From assembly GCA_016787065.1 (NCBI GenBank), contig JAEUVD010000017.1:1-53297 (forward strand): a stretch of 53,297 nt of DNA, in the 5' to 3' direction. Under the pieces are notes generated by a model. That model saw nothing but the letters and a program-made list of their open reading frames with translations, did not search any database and had not been told where the DNA came from. Position 1 is the first letter of the stretch; each line of letters starts with the position of its first letter. This DNA is from Chitinophagaceae bacterium (GTDB taxonomy: Bacteria; Bacteroidota; Bacteroidia; Chitinophagales; Chitinophagaceae). Made by a program: the position numbers and the translations under genes. This document shows, in pieces, positions 43,300 to 52,726 of the stretch.

Positions 43300-44781
43300 T
43301 TAATCTGCCGCGTTGCTCATACTGCTTTCATTGTGTAAACGATCTAAAGCAGTAACGATATAAATGAAATTGGAACCTTCCGTATGATCTAAATAATTTG
43401 TACTTCGAGTTATTTCAATGAGGTGGTCGCCTTTGGTAATATCAACTTTTTCATTTTGTTTGAATCGATAAATAGCAAATTGTAATTCTTCTTGTTTCGG
43501 ATTATCTATAGTCCATTGAATTACTCGATATCCATCGCGAGAATACGATACTTTAACCTTGGGCGGTTTCGGTGATTCATCTTCCAACCATTCCATTGAA
43601 GGTAGTAAGGAAGGATGTTTATACCAATTGGATTTCATTTCCGCATTGATTCCTAGTTTATTCTTCATGAGGGCGTTCGCGCTATAAAAGCTACTTCCTT
43701 GAATATTCTCCGTGGTACGAACTTGATTAATTTGTTTCGTTATTTCGGTAAGCGATTTCCAAACGGGTTTAGAACTACCCAATTGATAAATTCCATGACC
43801 AATATACACGTGCTTACCAAAACTTTTTTCCGACCACCACTGAATTAAGGTTTGATAATCGGCAGCTTTGTGGCCATTTTCCCAATATAATTGTGGTAAT
43901 ACATAATCAATCCAACCTTCTTTCAACCACAACACAATGTCGGCATATAAATCATCGTAATTGGTTTGTCCGGCAGTGGTAGCGCTTCCTTGCGGATCTT
44001 TGTTTTGATTACGCCAAACGCCAAACGGACTAATTCCGAATTTTACATAAGGCTTTGTGACTTTTATTTTTTTACTTAAATCCTTAACCAGGATATTTAC
44101 GTTATTTCTTCGCCAATCCTCTTTGTTAGAAAATTCGCTGCCATACTTGGCGAATGAACGGGCGTCCCCGAATTCGGTATGAGCGATGCGATAAGGGTAG
44201 AAGTAGTCGTCGAAATGAACGGCATCAATGTTATATCGCTTTACGACATCTAAAACCACTTGGGTGAAGTAATTTCTAACTTCAGGAAGTCCGGGATCGA
44301 AATACTTTTTTCCACCATAATTAATAAACCATTCCGGATGCTTCCAGGTAATATGATCGGGTGTATTCGGATTTTTGGAGGCGTCAATCAACGCGCGATA
44401 GGGGTTGAACCAAGCATGAAACTCAATACATCGTTTATGCGCTTCTTCAATCATAAATGTCAACGGGTCGTAGTAAGGCGAAGGCGGTTGTCCTTGTGTG
44501 CCGCTCAAATACCTCGACCAATTTTCATTTTCAGAATCATAGAACGCATCAGCGCAAGGCCGGATTTGAACTATTACCGCATTTAGATTATTTTGTTTGA
44601 CTTGATTTAAGATATCGATAAATTCTTGTTTTTGAAGGTCCGATGAGAGTCCTTTACGGGAAGGCCAATCAATATTAGCAACCGTGGCTACCCAAACCGC
44701 TCTGAATTCACGTTTAGGGTTTTCCGCCAATGTTGAAAAAACAGAAAAAACGAAGCATAAAGTTAGATATATGCACCTCAT
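43300..44781 (-). CDS. GHL10-type (YngK-like, DUF187) glycoside hydrolase, secreted
   Basis: The product has 493 residues with a signal peptide (about 1-19, ending TLAE). The barrel opens with REFRAVWVATVANIDWPS and contains LNAVIVQIRPCADAFY, EFHAWFNPYRAL, the DAVHFDDYFYPY acidic loop and the YADIVLWLKEGWIDYVLPQLYW segment, all typical of GHL10 proteins. These are TIM-barrel hydrolases thought to act on glycans of the envelope. The last ~80 residues form a fibronectin III-like domain. The upstream gene (EnvC-like is downstream) suggests a cell-wall context. A -7-like TATCTTTA ends 6 nt before the ATG. Confidence 0.87.
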   Translation of the reverse strand: MRCIYLTLCFVFSVFSTLAENPKREFRAVWVATVANIDWPSRKGLSSDLQKQEFIDILNQVKQNNLNAVIVQIRPCADAFYDSENENWSRYLSGTQGQPPSPYYDPLTFMIEEAHKRCIEFHAWFNPYRALIDASKNPNTPDHITWKHPEWFINYGGKKYFDPGLPEVRNYFTQVVLDVVKRYNIDAVHFDDYFYPYRIAHTEFGDARSFAKYGSEFSNKEDWRRNNVNILVKDLSKKIKVTKPYVKFGISPFGVWRNQNKDPQGSATTAGQTNYDDLYADIVLWLKEGWIDYVLPQLYWENGHKAADYQTLIQWWSEKSFGKHVYIGHGIYQLGSSKPVWKSLTEITKQINQVRTTENIQGSSFYSANALMKNKLGINAEMKSNWYKHPSLLPSMEWLEDESPKPPKVKVSYSRDGYRVIQWTIDNPKQEELQFAIYRFKQNEKVDITKGDHLIEITRSTNYLDHTEGSNFIYIVTALDRLHNESSMSNAAD

Positions 44782-44787
44782 ATCGGG

Positions 44788-44795
44788 TAAAGATA
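44788..44795 (-). promoter_or_regulatory. -7-like promoter box of the GHL10 gene
   Basis: TATCTTTA on the minus strand (one mismatch to TAnnTTTG), 6 nt upstream of the ATG at 44781. Confidence 0.45.
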
Positions 44796-44821
44796 TTTGC
44801 AGGATAGAGAGATAATCATAT

Positions 44822-44829
44822 TACTTTTA
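44822..44829 (+). promoter_or_regulatory. -7-like promoter box of the PagL-like gene
   Basis: TACTTTTA (one mismatch to TAnnTTTG) ends 4 nt before the ATG at 44834. Confidence 0.45.
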
Positions 44830-44833
44830 CACA

Positions 44834-45934
44834 ATGCGGTGTATAGTGTTGATGACATGCATTTTTCTGGGGAAATACCTAACAGCACAAACAAAAAACA
44901 TAAATTTTGGTGTAAATATGCTAAGCGGACGGATGTTGAAACACACGTCTAAAATAACCATTCCAACACCTTTGGCGCAACAGGCTGTTGAGTTGAGTTA
45001 TCGAAAGCAAACGCAAGGAAATAAAGTATGGCAACAGAAATTCGGTTATCCTGAAATAGCTTTAAATCTTTTAATGGCAAGCAATGGCCGATCTGAATTG
45101 GGTTACACTTTTGGTTTATATCCTTCGATTCAATTTAGTTTATTTAAACGGAGGAACACCAATTTATTCGGGAAAATTGGGGGAGGAATTGGTTACGTAA
45201 CTCGTTTTTGGGATAGAATACCAGAGGCAGATACCCTAAATAATATCATTGGAGGGCGAATAAACAATGTAAGTATGTTTCAGTTGGGTGTACGATACTA
45301 TATTAACCAACACTGGAGTTTGCAAACAGGATTCGATTTTTATCATGCTTCCAACGCATCTGCCCGTCAACCTAATTTTGGTATTAATACTTACGGATTC
45401 TTTTTAGGGAGTAGTTATCATCCAAAGGGATACAAACATCCTTTTGAACACGTTCAAGAAGATGCTTCTTTAAATAAATTGCGGTTTGGTTTACGATTGT
45501 CCTTCGCTATGTCGGAAGATAAGATACCGAATGGTCCTATGTATCCATCTTATCATTTTTCGGGTTTTGTTCAGAAATTTTACAGGAATAAAAGTTATTT
45601 GACCTTTGGCGCAGATGCCTCTTATTATGAGAAATTATATGCCTTATTTACCATGAATGGTATGTATAAAAATGAGGAAAAACAGCATGCTTGGCGGTAT
45701 AGTATCTATGCAGGACATGAGTTTTTATTCGGAAAAATAGGGTTCCCTCTTCACCTCGGATTCTATTTAAATCGGCCCATTGAAGGCCCTAGATTTTATC
45801 AAAAATTGGGTATGAATTATCATTTCTACCAGAGGCGATCATCTTTCATAAAAGACATATTTGTTTCTGCTATCCTGAAAACTCATTTGGTTCAGGCAGA
45901 ACAAGCGGAATTTGGCTTTGGTTTTTTCTTCTAG
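44834..45934 (+). CDS. PagL-like acyloxyacyl hydrolase / lipid A deacylase
   Basis: The product has 366 residues with a signal peptide (about 1-19, ending LTAQ). The first ~195 residues form a PagL-like barrel: IGGGIGYVTRFWD and the active-site segment FYHASNASARQPNFGIN (H171, S173, N174). PagL enzymes remove an acyl chain from lipid A in the outer membrane. A further ~170 residues of barrel-like strands follow, ending FGFGFFF, so it is about twice the length of Pseudomonas PagL. It is transcribed divergently from the GHL10 gene with a 52-bp gap. Confidence 0.82.
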   Translation: MRCIVLMTCIFLGKYLTAQTKNINFGVNMLSGRMLKHTSKITIPTPLAQQAVELSYRKQTQGNKVWQQKFGYPEIALNLLMASNGRSELGYTFGLYPSIQFSLFKRRNTNLFGKIGGGIGYVTRFWDRIPEADTLNNIIGGRINNVSMFQLGVRYYINQHWSLQTGFDFYHASNASARQPNFGINTYGFFLGSSYHPKGYKHPFEHVQEDASLNKLRFGLRLSFAMSEDKIPNGPMYPSYHFSGFVQKFYRNKSYLTFGADASYYEKLYALFTMNGMYKNEEKQHAWRYSIYAGHEFLFGKIGFPLHLGFYLNRPIEGPRFYQKLGMNYHFYQRRSSFIKDIFVSAILKTHLVQAEQAEFGFGFFF

Positions 45935-45985
45935 ATTATCCTATTAACAAATGTTAATATGCTTGTTAATAGAAAATGGAATCCT

Positions 45986-45993
45986 TATATTCA
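45986..45993 (+). promoter_or_regulatory. -7-like promoter box of the GEVED gene
   Basis: TATATTCA lies 15 nt before the ATG at 46009 and overlaps the upstream alternative start region, favouring 46009. Confidence 0.35.
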
Positions 45994-46008
45994 CAAAAAT
46001 TTTACAAC

Positions 46009-49000
46009 ATGAGAAGAATCAATTTATTTAAAAAAATTCTGCTGTCCGGCTTTTGGATGTTGTTGTTATCAACAATATCCTATGCGCAAACAGTTACGAT
46101 TAATCAGACACCGGGAAGTACTACCGGTAACGGTCCGATGGGGTCAAGCACCTATCATATTTCGGAACATATTTTTTTACAAACTGAAACAGGAATTCCT
46201 ACTGGAATTCCCATTCCTATTGAGTTTGTAAATTTTTATATTAATTTACCAGCAACTGCCTTCCCGAATACTTTTAATAATGTTAGTATTTATGTTAGAA
46301 CCGTAACAGGTTCTGTTTTTGCTGCTTCTAGCACGTACACAGGTACAGCGGGTTACACGTTATTGTATTCTGGCTCCATGACCTTTAATGCTGCAGGTTT
46401 TGGAGGTGTAAGTGTAACACCTGGAACGTTTACCTATGCCAATACTGCCGGCACCAATTTGGCCTTTTTGATTATACGTAATAATAGTTCTGGGAACCCC
46501 GGACATAATTTTTATTCCTCAACAGGGAATTCCACCAATACCGCAACTACCAATTTAACCTGTAGAAGGTATAATTCAACCTTAGCTCCAGTAGTAGGTT
46601 CTTCTGTTCTTTCTGGAACAGGTTTTAGAACGGCTATTCAATTCGGAAAAATTTTAAATAACGATGTTTCTGTAAATCAAGTGTACACTTTAGGTAAAAT
46701 GCCGATTGAATATGGAGCTCCTACAACAATTCAAGCTCATGTAACAAATACAGGTGTGGGTGCAGTAACCAATGTGCCTGTTACTCTGAATATTACATGA
46801 AGTAATTCGTTTACCGATGTTCAAACAGTGTCGTTAGCTCCAGGGGCTTCGCAAGTGGTAACTTTTGCAAGTTATTCTCCAACCTCTTTAAGTACCAACG
46901 ATCAAATTAATGTTTCGGTTCCGGCAGATGATGCTACCTATAATGATACTAAAAACTGGACGATGCAGGTTACACCCAATGTTTATACCTATAAAAATAC
47001 AGCACAGGCGAACTCAGGCGGTGTAGGATTTACAGGTGGAACTGGCGATTTTGTAGCTAAGTTTAATTCTAATATCGGACAGAACTATCCATACAATATC
47101 AACAATCCTCAAATTAATGAAATCAAAGTTGATTTCACCACAACAGGTCAGCCTTATAACTTAGGTATTTGGGATGCTACAGGTCCGGGTGGAACTCCGG
47201 GTACCTTATTGTATCAAACCGCTTCATTAACTACCGCTGTTGGAACGGCCATTATTCCAATTCCTGATGTTCCGGTTTCTGGTGACTATTTTGTGGGTGT
47301 GCGTCAAACCGGTACAACCAATGTAGGTTTTGCATTCCAAGCGGAAAGCCCGATTCGACCTTCTACCTTTTATTATACTTCCCCAACCGGTACTACAACT
47401 TGGACTGATTTCTTAGTTACCAATTCGGCTTTCCGATTTGCCATTGAAGTTTCTGTACACATTCCGGTGCCTCCGAATTGTGCTATTAACTTAACACCTG
47501 CCGACGGACTTACTTTATTATGCGATAATCCGCAGCTAAGCTGGGGTAATGGCGGCGGTGGACCAACAGGTTATGATGTATATTTAAGTACCAACCAAGC
47601 TGATGTAGCATCCTTGAATCCAATTGCACTAGTTTCAGCTAATCAAGCTGGTACTACTTATACTCCAACGCTAGCCTCATCTACTACCTATTATTGGACA
47701 GTTATTCCTAAAAATTCAGATGGCGATGCCGCCGGTTGTTCAGTTAGTACGTTCACCACAGGTGTTCTAACAAATTGCTATTGCGCTCCGGTTTATGGTA
47801 CACAATGTAATGGAACTATTACTAACGTGAGTGTTGGTACTATAAATAATACAACTAGTACTTGTGTTGCTCCTGGATATAATGCTTATCCAGCTAGTGG
47901 AAGTACAACAACTGATATTTACCAAAATACGCCAACAACGTTAAGCGTTACCTGTGATGCTTCGAGCATTATTTCAGTTTGGATTGATTATAACCATGAT
48001 GGAAATTTTGATGCTTCCGAATGGAATCAAGTTGATTTAGCTAGTACTGCAAATACGGCTTCTAATTTTACTTTAAATATCCCTAATACATCTTTTACGG
48101 GTTTAACCGCTATGCGTATTCGTAGTCGTTTCGCTACCAATGTTAACGGCGCAATTGATGCTTGTACTACCATGGGTTCAGGTGAATCAGAAGATTACGT
48201 TATTAATATTCTTCCTGAACCTCCTTGTACCGGTACACCTAATCCAGGCAATACTGTTGCGAGTAGTTCATTAGTTTGTAATGGATCTACAGTAAATTTA
48301 TCGTTACAAAATGCTACAGGTGGAACAGGTGTAAGCTATCAATGGTACAGTGCTGATGATGCGGCATTTTCAACCAATGTTCAAACGCTTGGTACCGCTT
48401 CTACACAAACGGCTACCGTTACTGCAAATACATATTACCGTTGTGTTGTTACTTGTTCTGGTAGTGGTCAAATAGGCACATCAACAGAAGTATTGGTGAA
48501 TGTAAATAACGATGGATGTACATGTACTACTTATTGTACACCTACCACACCGGATGCATGTGATGAGTTTATTACCAATGTTACTTTCGCAGGTATTAAT
48601 CAAACTTCAGGTTGTAATTATCCATATGTTTTCTTTAGTCAAACAGGTAGTGTTACTGCAGGTAATTCTTATCCATTTACCTATAATGTGACTCCATTCT
48701 ACACATCTGATCAGGTTTCGGTATTTTTTGATTGGAATCATGATGGTGATTTTGATGATATTGATGAAACTTATGTTACAAATAATCTTCAAAACGGAAG
48801 TGCAAACATTAATGTTCCTAGCACCGCTGTTCCGGGTAACACACGTATGCGTGTTCGTCTTGCATGGGCTCAAGCACCAACACCATGTGGTGCAAATTCC
48901 TTCAGTGATGCGGAAGACTATTGTGTTACTGTAGCTCCACCAAGCACAAGTACACTTTCACTTACAATGTTCCTTCAAGGTTACTACATTGGTTCTGGTA

Positions 49001-49530
49001 CCATGCAGCCTGTATTAAATAATCAAGGTATGCCTAATCCAACCACCGATTGCGATGATGTAACTGTCGAATTACACGACGCTGCATCACCTTATGGTTT
49101 GGCACATACCTTTAGTGGTGTTCTACCAACCAACGGTACGATTTCTTGTACCTTCCCTGCTTCAGTAATTGGTAATAGCTATTATATTGTTGTTTTACAA
49201 CGAAATCACGTTCAAACTTGGAGTGCTAATCCGGTTACCATGGCGGCTTCTACATCCTATAACTTCTCAACAGGTCAAAACCAAGCTTATGGTTCTCCTG
49301 ATGGTAATCAAACAGAAGTTGAAGCTGGCGTTTGGGCTTTCTATGCAGGTGATGTTAACCAAGATCTTACCATAGATGGATTTGATTATATCGATATGGA
49401 TCCAAACATTGTTAATGGTGATTGTGGTTACTATGCTACGGATATTACTGGTGATGGTTGCGTAGATGTCTTTGATTTCTTAGTAACTAGTCCGAATATC
49501 GATGCTGGTATAACTATACAAGCTCCTTAA
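46009..49530 (+). pseudogene. Large secreted GEVED-domain protein interrupted by one in-frame TGA
   Basis: From ATG 46009 a signal peptide (1-25, ending SYAQ) opens a frame of 1174 codons that is continuous except for TGA at 46798-46800. The same frame resumes at once: VTLNIT, stop, SNSFTDVQTVSLAPGASQVV, the middle of a CARDB-like beta domain (related domains usually have ITG here, so GGA to TGA is likely). After it come an FnIII-like domain (about 485-585), two GEVED domains (about 640-735, with IDYNHDGNFD, and 890-980, with FDWNHDGDFD), an Ig-like stretch between them, and a calcium-loop dockerin-like end (about 1114-1165, GDVNQDLTIDGFDYID). No T9SS domain is visible. Function: probably adhesion or matrix. 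The stop may be real, read through, or a sequencing error. Confidence 0.82.
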
Positions 49531-49557
49531 TGAGGTTTTAATTGAATATAACTTTAA

Positions 49558-49588
49558 AGAACCGCTTCCTCCAGAGGCGGTTCTTTTA
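49558..49588 (+). terminator. Rho-independent terminator after the GEVED gene
   Basis: An 8-bp stem AGAACCGC / GCGGTTCT (49558-49565 and 49577-49584) with an 11-nt loop is followed by TTTATTTAT, 27 nt after the stop. Confidence 0.85.
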
Positions 49589-49672
49589 TTTATAGGTTTC
49601 TTTGATTGAGGGTAAAAACGCATGAACTCAAAAGCCTTCGAGGTTGAATCGGAATTTAAAAATTATTACGAT

Positions 49673-49680
49673 TACATTTG
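49673..49680 (+). promoter_or_regulatory. -7 promoter box of the sulfatase gene
   Basis: TACATTTG is a perfect TAnnTTTG, ending 11 nt before the ATG at 49692. Confidence 0.6.
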
Positions 49681-49691
49681 CCCGATTCTAA

Positions 49692-51572
49692 ATGATAGAA
49701 CGCTATAAAAAAATAGGGTGGTTGTTTCTACTGGTAATGTTGGGGAATCAAATGCTCCGACTTATTTTCTTTTTAGTGAATCGTACGATGTTTATGGATG
49801 TTGACCTGCGGGAATACTTACGCTTAGTGTATCATTCCTTGCGTTTCGATCTTTCTGTTTTCTTCAGTTTAAATCTTTTCTTTATTGCCCTTGCCGCGCT
49901 CCCAATTAAACTCATTGAAACGAAAATTATACGTCAAGTTCTACTTTATTTGTTTGCAGGTTTGAATGTAATCGCCTTCCTTTTCGAACTTGCGGATATT
50001 GGTTATTTCCCATATGTACGCAAGCGAATGACTTGGGATGTTTTCGAACTTCTTGGAAGACAATCTGATTTCTTAAATTTATTACCTTCCTATGCACTTC
50101 GATTTTGGTATTTGTTTTTGTTGATTTTTCTCTTCAGTTGGATTTTTATATACCTCAGTAAAAGAATTTGGAATAAAAATATACCTACGAATACTAACTT
50201 AAAATCAAGTTACCTTTTGCTATGGGCAGGAATAATTGGAGTAGGTATTATTGGTATTCGTGGCGGACTTCAATTGAAACCTATTCTGATTAATAATGCA
50301 TTGCTTGTTGCTAGCAATGAACACGCACCTTTGGTTTATAATTCTGTTTTTTCAATTCTTCATTCCATGGATGAACAGAAACTCACACCTATTCAAATCG
50401 CAGAACCTAACGTAGTCGATTCTTTATGTAAACCAATTAAATGTTTTAATTCGGAATTGCCGTTCCAGAAAAAAAATGTGGTCGTTATTATTCTCGAAAG
50501 TTTTGGTAAAAGCTACACAGGTTACAGCGGACGAAAAAGCTATACACCCTTTTTAGATAGTTTAGCAGCGAAGAGCTTGATTTGCACGAAAGCTTTTGCT
50601 AATGCTAACACCTCCGCAATGGGCATTCCTGCTGTACTTGCCGGTATTCCGGCTTTTTATAATGAAGCCTTTACCACCTCACCGTATGGCACCAATAAAA
50701 TTGATGCGCTTGGAAATTTACTTCGAAAAGAAGGCTATCGCACATCGTTTTTTCATGGCGGTACCAACGGTACTATGAATTTTAACGTATTCGCTAAGAA
50801 TGCAGGTTTTGATAATTATTTCGGACGAAATGAATATCCTAATCAACAGGATTATGACGGCACTTGGGGTATTTGGGATGAAAATTATTTAGCATTTTTC
50901 GCCAAATACCTTCTACAAGAAAAGCAACCTTTTGCTTCAACCATTTTCACGTTGAGCTCCCATGAACCTTTTTCACTACCTCCTAAACATCCTGCATTTC
51001 TCGATTCATTAAAAAATATCCAACGAGGAATCGCTTACACCGATTATGCGCTTCGTTTATTTTTCAATCAAATTCAACACGAAGCTTGGTTCCAGAACAC
51101 GCTCTTTGTAATCACAGCCGATCATGCCTATATGGCCTGTCAGGATGATCAGGGCTATTACAATCAAGGTTTTGGATTATTCTCTATTCCTATTCTTTAT
51201 TTTGATCCGGGTAACGCATCATTAGTCGGACAACATGCTAATTATACACAGCAAATTGATATTCTTCCATCGGTGCTAGATTATTTACATTATCCAAATT
51301 CCTTTTTTGCTTTTGGAAATTCCATTTGGTCGGTAGAAACTCCTTATGTTATTAATGTGCTGAACGGACAACATCTTTTTCAATATAATAAGGAGCTTAT
51401 ACAGGCTCAAGATACTACCATTTCGAAAGTATTTGATTTGAAAAAAGATAGCAACTTGGTTCATCAATCATTCAACCAAGCATCTGATATTAACTTGCGT
51501 TATAAAGCATTTTTACAACTGCTTCATCAGAGTTTAATTGAAAACAAAATGAGCGCCGAAACTTACCCTTAG
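49692..51572 (+). CDS. LTA synthase-type membrane sulfatase / phosphoethanolamine or phosphoglycerol transferase
   Basis: The product has 626 residues. Five membrane segments occupy about 8-200, followed by an extracytoplasmic alkaline-phosphatase-superfamily domain. Its metal and catalytic motifs are VVVIILESFGKSY (E269), ANTSAMGIPAVLAGIP (candidate nucleophile T307), FFHGGTNGTMNF, SSHEPFSLP and VITADHA (D477, H478). Members move phosphoglycerol or similar groups between lipids and envelope glycans. Gram-negatives have no lipoteichoic acid, so the acceptor is probably a periplasmic glucan, LPS or lipid. It is a single gene; its 3' end overlaps the convergent aldo/keto reductase gene by 4 nt. 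Confidence 0.9.
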   Translation: MIERYKKIGWLFLLVMLGNQMLRLIFFLVNRTMFMDVDLREYLRLVYHSLRFDLSVFFSLNLFFIALAALPIKLIETKIIRQVLLYLFAGLNVIAFLFELADIGYFPYVRKRMTWDVFELLGRQSDFLNLLPSYALRFWYLFLLIFLFSWIFIYLSKRIWNKNIPTNTNLKSSYLLLWAGIIGVGIIGIRGGLQLKPILINNALLVASNEHAPLVYNSVFSILHSMDEQKLTPIQIAEPNVVDSLCKPIKCFNSELPFQKKNVVVIILESFGKSYTGYSGRKSYTPFLDSLAAKSLICTKAFANANTSAMGIPAVLAGIPAFYNEAFTTSPYGTNKIDALGNLLRKEGYRTSFFHGGTNGTMNFNVFAKNAGFDNYFGRNEYPNQQDYDGTWGIWDENYLAFFAKYLLQEKQPFASTIFTLSSHEPFSLPPKHPAFLDSLKNIQRGIAYTDYALRLFFNQIQHEAWFQNTLFVITADHAYMACQDDQGYYNQGFGLFSIPILYFDPGNASLVGQHANYTQQIDILPSVLDYLHYPNSFFAFGNSIWSVETPYVINVLNGQHLFQYNKELIQAQDTTISKVFDLKKDSNLVHQSFNQASDINLRYKAFLQLLHQSLIENKMSAETYP

Positions 51573-52558
51573 AATTGTACAGGAGTTGGTTTGGTGCCCA
51601 TGACCTTATCGATAAGTTGCATGATTTCCTCCGTTAAAAGATCAACCATATCAATGGATTTTAAATTGTCTTTGAGTTGTTGCAATTTAGTTGCACCTAG
51701 AATAACTGTAGACACGTGCTTGTTTTTTAAACACCAAGCAATGCTCAATTGAGCTAAACTGATTTGCAAATCGTCTGCTACTTTAGCAAGCTTTTTTACT
51801 TTGTCCAGCTTGTCTTTCATTAACCAACGATCGGCTAACCAATCGAAACCTTCCAGTGCTAACCGCGAGCCTTTAGGAACACCTTCATTATACTTTCCGG
51901 TTAATAATCCTGAAGCCAAAGGGCTCCAAATAGTAGTTCCTAATCCAGGATTTTGAAAAATTGAAAGAAACTCTTTTTCCATTTTTTCACGCTCAAACAA
52001 ATTGTATTGAGGTTGTTCCATCGTAGGGCCAATCAAATGATTTGCAGAAGCTACACGGTGCGCTTCCATAATTTCAACACCACTCCATTCACTGGTTCCC
52101 CAATACAAAATTTTACCTTGTTCTATTAACGTATTCATTGCTCGAACAGTTTCTTCAATAGGTGTTTGTTTATCAGGGCGGTGACAAAAATATAGGTCTA
52201 AGTAATCAACTTGTAATCGTTGTAAAGCTTCATGACAAGCTTCCATTACATGTTTTCTGCTCAGTCCGGTTTGATTCGGTTTGTTATTCACACCACGATG
52301 TCCGAAAAATACTTTGCTACTAACGGTATAACTGGTGCGATCCCATTTTTTCTTTTTCAGTACACGTCCCATCATGCGCTCGCTTTCACCTAACGAATAA
52401 ACTTCGGCGTTATCAAAAAAATTGATACCGTTGTCATAAGCGAATCCCATCAATTCATCTGCCTTTTTATCATTAATCTGTTTGTGGAAGGTTACCCAAC
52501 TACCAAAAGACACTTCACTTACTTGAAGGCCTGATTTACCTAAACGTCTGTACTTCAT
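51569..52558 (-). CDS. Aldo/keto reductase, Kv-beta-like
   Basis: The product has 329 residues, an NADPH-dependent oxidoreductase with a TIM barrel. The full catalytic tetrad is present: D49 (FFDNAEVY), Y54, K82 (VSSKVFF) and H126 (LYFCHRPD). The cofactor-binding segment SPLASGLLTGKY and the end GATKLQQLKDNL match the subfamily related to potassium-channel beta subunits. The substrate is unknown. A -7-like TATTTTCG (52575-52582, minus strand) is 16 nt upstream of the ATG. Confidence 0.93.
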   Translation of the reverse strand: MKYRRLGKSGLQVSEVSFGSWVTFHKQINDKKADELMGFAYDNGINFFDNAEVYSLGESERMMGRVLKKKKWDRTSYTVSSKVFFGHRGVNNKPNQTGLSRKHVMEACHEALQRLQVDYLDLYFCHRPDKQTPIEETVRAMNTLIEQGKILYWGTSEWSGVEIMEAHRVASANHLIGPTMEQPQYNLFEREKMEKEFLSIFQNPGLGTTIWSPLASGLLTGKYNEGVPKGSRLALEGFDWLADRWLMKDKLDKVKKLAKVADDLQISLAQLSIAWCLKNKHVSTVILGATKLQQLKDNLKSIDMVDLLTEEIMQLIDKVMGTKPTPVQF

Positions 52559-52726
52559 GATTCCAATTATTGATCGAAAATAGCAAAATGTTTTTCATTC
52601 TTCATCTTCTTAACGTATAAATATTGGCTTCAACTTCAACAAACCAAAAGTCAAATTAAACTGTCTGTAAAAGAAAAATTTTTTAATAAAGACAATTCAT
52701 CTTAACTTGTTCAAAATTTTGTAACT

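Noticed and set aside
45954..45970. Two TTAAT cores upstream of the GEVED gene
   Set aside because: They are 12 bp apart, not 11, and not positioned relative to a -7 box as in the phosphate promoters.
46798..46800. Alternative genetic code in which TGA is Gly
   Set aside because: kup and other genes in the window end in TGA at the expected length, so TGA is a stop in this organism.
48607..48934. Overlapping short ORFs inside the GEVED gene on both strands
   Set aside because: Shadows of the GEVED repeats in other frames with no independent start or domain.
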